Positions 6,994 through 11,340 of a stretch of DNA of 11,340 nucleotides are shown here, piece after piece. The translations under genes were made by a program, and so were the position numbers. Source of the DNA: JANOYC01 sp031428675 (GTDB lineage Bacteria; Actinomycetota; Actinomycetes; Actinomycetales; Microbacteriaceae); contig JANOYC010000147.1 of assembly GCA_031428675.1 (NCBI GenBank), positions 1 through 11,340 on the forward strand, given 5' to 3'. Position 1 is the stretch's first letter. The number at the start of each line of letters is the position of its first letter. The notes under the pieces were generated by a model. The model was not told where the DNA came from and made no database searches. It saw only the letters and a list, made by a program, of their open reading frames with translations.

Positions 6994-7757
6994 GCGGAAT
7001 CGAAAACGCGCCGCCGCCGTTCGCGGCGCCGTCGCCCGGGCTCGACGCCGTCATCCGGGTGCGCCGACAAAGCTTCTCTCTCGGCGTCGACCTGATGGTG
7101 GACGCGGGGCGCGTGCTCGTCATCCTCGGCCCCAACGGCGCGGGAAAGTCAACCGTGCTACAGACAATCGCCGGTGCTGTTGACCTCGAGGCCGGGCACA
7201 TCAAGGTCGCCGGGCGGGTGCTCGACGATCGCAGTTCCCACGTGCGGGAGCCGACCTCGACGAGGCACATCGGGTTCGTGTTTCAGGACTACTTGCTGTT
7301 TCCTCACTTGACGGTCGAGCACAACGTGGCGTTCGGACTGCGCGCCAGCGGAATGCCGCGTGCCGAGGCGCACGAGCGCGCTGCGACTTGGCTCGATCGT
7401 TTTGGGATCAGCGCGCTCGCCCACCGACGCCCGTCGGAAATCTCCGGCGGCCAGGCGCAGCGCGTGGCTCTTGCACGCGCCCTCGCGACCGACCCCGGGG
7501 TGCTACTGCTCGACGAACCGCTCGCGGCCCTCGACGTCGAAGTGCGCGATGACGTGCGCGCCGATCTCGCAGTGCACCTGCGCGAGTTCCCAGGGGTCAC
7601 CGTCGTGGTCACGCACAGCCTTGCCGACGCCACCGCGCTCGCCGACGAGGTCATCGTGCTCGAGGCGGGGCGCGTCACCCAGCGGGGAACGGTCGCTGAC
7701 CTGCAGCGTGAACCGGCTACGCCCTATGTGGCGCGTCTCGTCCGCGCCGCGGACTAG
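6990..7757 (+). CDS. modC: Molybdate ABC transporter ATP-binding protein ModC (short form without TOBE domain)
   Basis: ModC powers molybdate import by ATP hydrolysis. It is 255 residues from the ATG at 6990, whose ATGA overlaps the modB stop. All nucleotide-binding motifs are intact: Walker A GPNGAGKST (47-55), Q-loop Q99 in GFVFQDYLLFP, signature SGGQAQRVALARAL (152-165), Walker B VLLLDEPLAALD (171-182) and the switch histidine H209 in VVVTHS. The protein ends ~20 residues after the nucleotide-binding domain. It therefore lacks the C-terminal molybdate-binding TOBE/MOP region that makes E. coli ModC ~350 residues and allows trans-inhibition by molybdate. Control by substrate binding to ModC is thus unlikely. 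Its TAG stop lies inside CTAG, shared with the convergent hydrolase gene. Confidence 0.92.
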   Translation: MSGIENAPPPFAAPSPGLDAVIRVRRQSFSLGVDLMVDAGRVLVILGPNGAGKSTVLQTIAGAVDLEAGHIKVAGRVLDDRSSHVREPTSTRHIGFVFQDYLLFPHLTVEHNVAFGLRASGMPRAEAHERAATWLDRFGISALAHRRPSEISGGQAQRVALARALATDPGVLLLDEPLAALDVEVRDDVRADLAVHLREFPGVTVVVTHSLADATALADEVIVLEAGRVTQRGTVADLQREPATPYVARLVRAAD

Positions 7758-8389
7758 ACCTCGAGCGTTTCGCCCGGTTCGAGAGCGAAGAACTCGCCGC
7801 CGCCCAGGCCGGTCGCGGATTCGATGCGCTGGTTAGACATCCCCTTGCCGATCTTCGACAGCACCATTTCGTGGGTCGGGAAGCTTCGTTTCGGCTTGAC
7901 GGCGGCGACGTAATCCATGACTTCGGAGATCTTGAGCCACGGTGCTCCGGCGGGCACGGCGAGCACGTCGACCGGCACGGGTGGGATCGTGAACGAATCG
8001 CCCGCGTAGTACACGGCATCGTTCACCATCACGCCGACGTTGTCGATCACGGGGATGCTCGAGTGGATCACCGCGTGCTTCGAGCCGAAGAACTTCAGGT
8101 CGAATGGTTCGACGGAGAATTCGGCGCCGTCGCTGGTTTCAATGATCGAGAAGTCGGTGGCGGCTCTGACGACGCCGGCAGGGCCGAAAATACGCGCATC
8201 CGGATTGGCGTCGAGGATGCTTGTCAGTTGCGCGGGCGTCCAGTGGTCGGGATGCTCGTGGGTGATCACCACGGCGACGACGCCGTCGACGCGCTCGAAC
8301 GGCGGGGTGAAGCTGCCCGGATCGACGATGAGCAACGCACCGTCGATGTCGAGGGTGAACGCGGCGTGCTCGTGCTTGGTGAGGATCAT
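7754..8389 (-). CDS. Metallo-beta-lactamase-fold hydrolase (UlaG-like family), substrate unknown
   Basis: A 211-residue cytoplasmic protein of the short metallo-beta-lactamase superfamily type related to UlaG lactonases. Residues in order: LIVDPGSF (20-27), the metal-binding THEHPDHW (43-50: H44, H46, D48, H49), H105 and H109 in the middle segment, YYAGDSF (127-133) with the bridging D131, and PTHEMVLS (171-178) with H173 as the final ligand. These fit a dinuclear metal site, so hydrolase activity is likely. The substrate cannot be told, and nothing in the context links it to molybdenum. The stop codon TAG overlaps the modC stop by four bases in the palindrome CTAG. The ATG at 8389 has no good Shine-Dalgarno sequence; TAGTCT ends six bases upstream, so the mRNA may be leaderless. 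Confidence 0.85.
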   Translation of the reverse strand: MILTKHEHAAFTLDIDGALLIVDPGSFTPPFERVDGVVAVVITHEHPDHWTPAQLTSILDANPDARIFGPAGVVRAATDFSIIETSDGAEFSVEPFDLKFFGSKHAVIHSSIPVIDNVGVMVNDAVYYAGDSFTIPPVPVDVLAVPAGAPWLKISEVMDYVAAVKPKRSFPTHEMVLSKIGKGMSNQRIESATGLGGGEFFALEPGETLEV

Positions 8390-8395
8390 GCAAAA

Positions 8396-8401
8396 AGACT
8401 A
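8396..8401 (-). promoter_or_regulatory. Candidate -10 element for the hydrolase gene (possible leaderless start)
   Basis: Read on the minus strand, TAGTCT is followed by TTTTGC and then the ATG at 8389. This places the A of ATG at the expected transcription start. The form TAnnnT and the distance fit leaderless promoters, which are common in actinobacteria. No recognisable -35 is present; that position falls in the G-rich tract next to the palindromic element. Weak evidence. Confidence 0.25.
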
Positions 8402-8403
8402 CG

Positions 8404-8423
8404 TTCCCCTCCGCCCTTCCCCT
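8404..8423. repeat. C-rich polypyrimidine tract on the outer side of palindrome copy 1
   Basis: The plus strand has three C-runs of three or more (8406-8409, 8414-8416, 8419-8422) broken by T, CG and one C pair. The minus strand is correspondingly G-rich, just before the hydrolase start. It abuts the left edge of the palindrome at 8424, mirroring the G-rich tract that abuts the right edge of copy 2. Confidence 0.7.
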
Positions 8424-8488
8424 CCGTCGAGTGAGCACTTTCTGCTCTTATTCCGGCTGAATGACGACAGAAACTGCTCACTCAACGG
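8424..8488. repeat. 65-nt palindromic element, copy 1 (imperfect 21-bp arms, 23-nt centre)
   Basis: The arms are 8424-8444 and 8468-8488; the left arm starts CCGTCGAGTGAGCAC and the right arm ends TGCTCACTCAACGG. They pair at 19 of 21 positions. The 23-nt centre starts CTC and ends CGA. It lies between the lipoprotein stop (8502) and the hydrolase start (8389). In lipoprotein mRNA it would form a long hairpin 13 bases after the stop codon, but with no U-tract, so it is not a standard intrinsic terminator; it may still protect the 3' end. It is the same element as the one at 9309-9373, with identical total length, arm length and centre length. It resembles REP or small MITE-like elements in form. 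Confidence 0.85.
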
Positions 8489-8501
8489 GACGGACGGGGT
8501 G

Positions 8502-9269
8502 TTAGGTGATCGTCAGGGGGATGGCGAATTCGTGCTCGGGGCTTCCGTCACGAGCGCTCGTGCTGAAGGCGACGAGGTCGTAGCTACCGATGGGGAGTCC
8601 CGTCGGGATCGTGATCGTGGCGGCGAAGTCGGATTCCGCGTCACCACGCGCCGCAACGACGTGCTTGCTCGCGACGGCTGAACCAGAAGCGTCGCGGAGT
8701 TCGAGCGTGAGCTGCGCCTCGAAGACGAATGCGCGGCCCGTGACGGAAAGCGTCGAACCTGCGGCCAGCGTCGTTCCACACACGGGGGCGGTAATGAAGA
8801 TCGCCGGCCGGTCGGCCGAAACGGTCACGTTGCGCTCCACGAGGTTGACGATCGCGCCGTCCTCGGCGCTCAGTTCGTACGCTCGGAGAGTCACTTCCTG
8901 ATCGCCCACGGGCGGCGGAAATGCGAGTGAGGTGCTCCACGTGCCTGGAGTCCCGCTTCCCGAAGTCGCGAGAATGTCGCGAACGCACAGCACCGCGCCG
9001 GTCGGCCCGATGGCATCGATGCGCAGTGCTGCTTCGAAGGTATTCGCCGCGCCGCTCATGGCAAGCGGCACGGCCACTCTCGTGCCGTCTGCGGGCACCT
9101 CGATCGTGATGATGGAAGCCGTTGGTGCGGGTGTCGGAGTCGGAGTTTCGCCCGCGGTGGGAAGCGGCGACGGAGTTGGCGACGTAGGGCCTCGCGGCGC
9201 GCATCCCGTCATTCCCAAGGTCAGAATGAGGATGCCCGTTGCAAATGCGGAACCACGTCGCGGAACCAT
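8502..9269 (-). CDS. Lipoprotein with two Gmad2-type immunoglobulin-like domains
   Basis: A 255-residue secreted, lipid-anchored protein. The ATG at 9269 is chosen because GGAGG lies nine bases upstream; a TTG at 9293 is an alternative. Residues 1-22 are a signal peptide (MVPRRGS, then a hydrophobic stretch) with lipobox MTGC and Cys23 as the anchor. A Pro/Thr-rich tether (24-51) of TPSP and PTPTP type follows. Two similar domains, ~53-150 and ~156-254, each have the pattern I.I..P..GT.....L...G.A..FEA.L....., which matches the Gmad2 domain described from spore-germination (GerM-linked) proteins. Each has one cysteine in its body (C95 and C164), so a disulfide between domains is possible. The role is unknown; cell-envelope binding or stabilisation is an inference. 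It is bracketed by two copies of a 65-nt palindrome, has no operon partner, and its coding composition is like its neighbours. Confidence 0.85.
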   Translation of the reverse strand: MVPRRGSAFATGILILTLGMTGCAPRGPTSPTPSPLPTAGETPTPTPAPTASIITIEVPADGTRVAVPLAMSGAANTFEAALRIDAIGPTGAVLCVRDILATSGSGTPGTWSTSLAFPPPVGDQEVTLRAYELSAEDGAIVNLVERNVTVSADRPAIFITAPVCGTTLAAGSTLSVTGRAFVFEAQLTLELRDASGSAVASKHVVAARGDAESDFAATITIPTGLPIGSYDLVAFSTSARDGSPEHEFAIPLTIT

Positions 9270-9308
9270 GGGCGGGAGCCTCCCAACCCCCAATTTTACG
9301 CCTTACTT

Positions 9309-9373
9309 CCGTCGAGTGAGCAGTTTCTGCTCCCAAAACGACGAAATAGCGACAGAAACTGCTCACTCGACCG
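9309..9373. repeat. 65-nt palindromic element, copy 2 (19-bp perfect arms, 23-nt centre)
   Basis: Arms GTCGAGTGAGCAGTTTCTG (9311-9329) and its exact reverse complement (9353-9371) enclose a 23-nt centre that begins CTC and ends CGA, as in copy 1. Beyond the perfect arm, position 20 mismatches. The centre agrees with that of copy 1 at 13 of 23 positions, all compared in the same orientation, while the arms are nearly identical. It sits 40 bases upstream of the lipoprotein start, so the lipoprotein promoter must lie within it, beyond it, or in the short gap next to the gene. Confidence 0.9.
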
Positions 9374-9401
9374 AGGGGGAGGGGGAGGGGGAGGGGAGGG
9401 G
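9373..9401 (+). repeat. G-run array (five G-runs separated by single A): G-quadruplex motif
   Basis: Five runs of 5, 5, 5, 4 and 4 guanines (9375-9379, 9381-9385, 9387-9391, 9393-9396, 9398-9401) are each separated by one adenine, making a short tandem repeat of GAGGGG units. Four or more G-runs with one-base loops is the classic pattern for a very stable G-quadruplex. It abuts the right edge of palindrome copy 2 and ends seven bases before the candidate -35 of the tRNA-Glu promoter. Tandem units of this kind are also prone to slippage and sequencing error. Confidence 0.85.
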
Positions 9402-9407
9402 CGAGGA

Positions 9408-9437
9408 TTGGTGGGAGTTCGGGCGGTGTGGCATACT
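9408..9437 (+). promoter_or_regulatory. Candidate promoter for tRNA-Glu
   Basis: TTGGTG at 9408-9413, an 18-base spacer and CATACT at 9432-9437 make a reasonable sigma-70-type promoter. Transcription would begin near 9444, giving a 5' leader of ~13 bases before the mature tRNA at 9457, which RNase P would remove. Confidence 0.4.
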
Positions 9438-9456
9438 CTTCTAGTTGTCCACTGAC

Positions 9457-9532
9457 GGCCCCATCGTATAGTGGCCTAGTACGCCGCCCTCTCACGGCGG
9501 TAACACGGGTTCGAATCCCGTTGGGGTCACCA
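9457..9532 (+). tRNA. tRNA-Glu (anticodon CUC), CCA encoded
   Basis: A full cloverleaf is visible. The acceptor stem GGCCCCA (9457-9463) pairs with TGGGGTC (9522-9528), with one G-U pair. The anticodon stem CCGCC/GGCGG (9484-9488 and 9496-9500) holds the loop CTCTCAC with anticodon CTC at 9491-9493. The T arm ACGGG-TTCGAAT-CCCGT spans 9505-9521. The discriminator base is A (9529) and CCA is encoded at 9530-9532. It decodes GAG, the major glutamate codon in high-GC genomes. A terminator hairpin follows at once, so it appears to be a single-gene transcript. Confidence 0.95.
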
Positions 9533-9533
9533 C

Positions 9534-9563
9534 GGAAGACCCCCGGTAACGCGGGGGTCTTCC
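9534..9563 (+). terminator. Terminator hairpin after tRNA-Glu
   Basis: A perfect 12-bp stem starting GGAAGACCCCCG (9534-9545), with its reverse complement at 9552-9563, encloses the 6-base loop GTAACG. It lies one base after the CCA end. The following bases, CATTTGG, hold only a short T-run, so termination may be less than complete, but stem strength and placement are right. Confidence 0.8.
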
Positions 9564-9819
9564 CATTTGGTGGATGCGCAACTCTCGCGGCGCGCTGCGC
9601 ACAGCGGCGGCACGGCAATCCGCCCCCATTTCGAGGGCCATGAGCACCGCAATTCGGATGCGCAAGACCACATTCTGGGCGCGGGCCAAGGCGCGATGGC
9701 GAGGGCAGTGCCGCCATGGCCCCCGAATGGGGCTCAGCAGTAGCGAGCGAATCTCACTAGAATCACTTCACCCGACGCGGTTACCCGATCGCCGCGATGA
9801 ACTGAACTCAGGCTTGCCC
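9564..9819. other. Gene-free stretch with one imperfect inverted repeat
   Basis: Between the tRNA terminator and the kinase start I see no convincing gene on either strand; open frames here are short and without family motifs. It holds an imperfect inverted repeat: the segment at 9624-9642 (CCCCATTTCGAGGGCCATG) and the reverse complement of 9715-9732 agree apart from one base difference and one gap. A TAGAAT sequence at 9758-9763 could be the -10 of the kinase gene, but no matching -35 is seen. Confidence 0.6.
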
Positions 9820-11340
9820 ATGGCCATTATCAGAACAACGACGTTCTTTCCCCCCGTGCCTGACTCGGCGGCGACTGCACCCGTGCGGTCGATCACCCGA
9901 GCTCTAGCCCACGCACGGGTGGCCGCGCGTCTTAGCGCACTCCTCGCGATGCCACCGAGCTGGCGATTTGTGCTCGGATTCTGGATGGTCGGCTTCGCGG
10001 CCACCATTCTTGCCGTGTGGACTAGTTCCGAGATCATCACTTTTCACAATCCGGCGTTGCACCCCACTTTAGATTCGGTGCAGGCGTGCATTGCACTCGC
10101 GGTGGCCGGCGTCGTCTACGGGCGATTCCGGCGTCGGCGAATGCTCGCAGATCTGGTTTTTGCGCAAGGCTTGGTGCTTGTAGCCGCAGGCAGGCTCGCC
10201 GTCGCCTACGTGGCAGAGAAGCCAGGCAGCGAGTTCTCCGCTGAACAGTTCGATGCGTGGCTCGGCGTGACTCTGCGCGTTGTCGGGATTCTCGTGATCG
10301 CCGCGGCCGCACTCCTTAGTGACCGCGTCTTCACACGAAGAGTGTCACCGTTCGCGATCGTCGCTGTCCCCGTGACCGTGATCGCCGTCATCGTTGCCGT
10401 GGTGTGGCTGTTCAGCGCTCAATTGCCTGGCGCCCCCGCAGATCCAACAGGTGATGGCTTGGCTCAGCAGGTTGTCGGAAATCCGTTACTCGACGTCGCC
10501 CACGCCGTCGGGGCGGTGGGCCTTGCTGTGGCGTCGATCGCGTTTGCTAGCCAGGCGGGTCGACGTGGGAATGAACTGGGCCGTTGGCTTGCCGCCGCAT
10601 GTGGGCTGGGAGCGTTCGCGCAAGTCAATCACCTGTTGACTCCAACGTTGTTTACAGACTGGTTCCACCTTGGCAATCTGCTGGGGGCTGCGGCGTCGGT
10701 CGTTCTCCTCCTCGGCGCGATCGGCGAATGCAAGCGGGCCTCTGACGCAAACGTCGATGACGCTGTGCGCAGTGACCGACTCCGTCTTGCCCGTGAGATT
10801 CACGATGGGGTCATCCAAGAACTCTCATACATCCGATCCGAAAGCCAAACCATCGGCGCGAATCCCCATGCCCGCGGACATATCGTCGGTGCGTGCGACC
10901 GCGCCCTCGACGAAGCGCGATCCGCGGTGCAATCGCTCAGCACCGCAAGCAACGAGCCACTCAGTTCGTCGTTGTTTCGCGCGTCGGCGGAATTGGCATC
11001 GCGACACCGGTTCGACCTTGTCGCTGACCTAGACGACTCCATCACGCTCAACGACGAGCAACGACACGCGCTGACACGCATCGTGCGCGAGGCCATCGGC
11101 AATGCCATTCGACACGCAAGCGCTGAAACAATCACGGTTCGGCTCTGCCAGTCGGACGGGCGACGGGCTCTGACAATCGAGGATGACGGTCACGGCTTTG
11201 AGCCCAAAGCCAGCGCTGTTGGCATTCGCGGCCTCGAGATCAAAGCCGTGACCGTCATCCTCGATTGTCAGACACCGTCGCCCGTCCGACTGGCAGAGCC
11301 GAACCGTGATTGTTTCAGCGCTTGCGTGTCGAATGGCATT
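9820..11340 (+). CDS. Multi-pass membrane sensor histidine kinase, NarL/DesK (HisKA_3) type; 3' end broken by a fold-back repeat
   Basis: An open frame of 507 codons with no stop runs to the window end; residues 1-473 look natural. About eight hydrophobic segments fill residues ~50-310, the first being RFVLGFWMVGFAATILAVW, so the sensor region is mostly membrane-embedded with no large extracellular domain. The dimerisation/phosphoacceptor helix RLAREIHDGVIQEL carries His328. The ATPase domain has the N-box REAIGNAIRHA with Asn428, the G1 box EDDGHGFEP (454-462) and the start of the G2 box VGIRGLE. From about 11240 the sequence is the reverse complement of 11101-11201, so the next ~34 codons are not kinase sequence, and the expected R.R...LGG end is missing. 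The ATG at 9820 has a weak Shine-Dalgarno; TTG at 9814 is an alternative. It should phosphorylate a LuxR/NarL-type response regulator, which is not in the window. The signal is unknown. Confidence 0.85.
   Translation, partial: MAIIRTTTFFPPVPDSAATAPVRSITRALAHARVAARLSALLAMPPSWRFVLGFWMVGFAATILAVWTSSEIITFHNPALHPTLDSVQACIALAVAGVVYGRFRRRRMLADLVFAQGLVLVAAGRLAVAYVAEKPGSEFSAEQFDAWLGVTLRVVGILVIAAAALLSDRVFTRRVSPFAIVAVPVTVIAVIVAVVWLFSAQLPGAPADPTGDGLAQQVVGNPLLDVAHAVGAVGLAVASIAFASQAGRRGNELGRWLAAACGLGAFAQVNHLLTPTLFTDWFHLGNLLGAAASVVLLLGAIGECKRASDANVDDAVRSDRLRLAREIHDGVIQELSYIRSESQTIGANPHARGHIVGACDRALDEARSAVQSLSTASNEPLSSSLFRASAELASRHRFDLVADLDDSITLNDEQRHALTRIVREAIGNAIRHASAETITVRLCQSDGRRALTIEDDGHGFEPKASAVGIRGLEIKAVTVILDCQTPSPVRLAEPNRDCFSACVSNGI
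11101..11340. repeat. Long fold-back inverted repeat (101-bp arms, 38-bp spacer) at the window end
   Basis: The left arm 11101-11201 lies inside the kinase ATPase domain; the right arm 11240-11340 is its reverse complement at 99 of 101 positions; the spacer is 11202-11239. The only mismatches are adjacent, 11167/11274 and 11168/11273, and both lie in one codon (GCT in the left arm, TGT in the right-arm copy). The right arm reaches the last base given, so the repeat may be longer. The left arm keeps the kinase reading frame and conserved motifs, so it is the original and the right arm is the copy. Confidence 0.95.

Noticed and set aside
9505..9532. 3' end of tRNA-Glu as an attachment site for an integrated element
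   Set aside because: No integrase gene and no second copy of the tRNA 3' end are in the window.
8641..9717. A 358-codon minus-strand frame covering the lipoprotein gene and the tRNA
   Set aside because: It runs through a tRNA, its terminator and a palindrome and has no domain; it is a shadow frame.
1..11340. CRISPR array, toxin-antitoxin, phage or restriction-modification genes
   Set aside because: No spaced direct repeats and no genes of these families were found; the genes are metabolic, transport, envelope and signalling types.

Overview
The window is high-GC DNA with tightly packed genes, GTG and TTG starts and 1-8 base gene overlaps. With the MoeZ/MoeBR-type sulfurtransferase, the fused MoaC-MogA protein and the tRNA-Glu sequence, this points to an actinobacterium. 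Micrococcales, probably Microbacteriaceae, is the likeliest guess; this rests on protein style and codon habit, not on a marker gene.

Layout. (1) 1-734, +: 3' part of a LacI-family regulator. (2) 735-5267, -: six tightly packed genes read right to left: moeZ, moeA, a moaC-mogA fusion, moaE, a small two-pass membrane protein and a J-domain protein. Junctions are 3 and 13 base gaps, then 8, 1 and 4 base overlaps, so this is probably one molybdenum-cofactor (Moco) operon with a two-gene tail of unknown role. (3) 5364-7757, +: modABC, a molybdate ABC transporter, divergent from the Moco operon across a 96-bp intergenic region. Together the two units import molybdate and insert it into molybdopterin. 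moaA, moaD, a mobA-type gene and any molybdoenzyme are not in the window. (4) 7754-8389, -: a small metallo-beta-lactamase-fold hydrolase whose stop codon overlaps that of modC. (5) 8404-9401: a lipoprotein gene with two Gmad2-type domains, bracketed by two copies of a 65-nt palindromic element, each with a C-rich or G-rich tract on its outer side. (6) 9457-9563: tRNA-Glu(CUC) with a candidate promoter and a terminator hairpin. (7) 9564-9819: no gene seen. (8) 9820-11340, +: a multi-pass sensor histidine kinase of the NarL/DesK (HisKA_3) type that runs off the window.

The two most unusual things are structural. The last 240 bases fold back on themselves: 11240-11340 is the reverse complement of 11101-11201 with only two mismatches, and this breaks the kinase ATPase domain. 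That looks like a chimeric contig end or a true hairpin or palindromic end. The second is the pair of 65-nt palindromes around the lipoprotein gene. No complete unknown defence or mobile system is visible.
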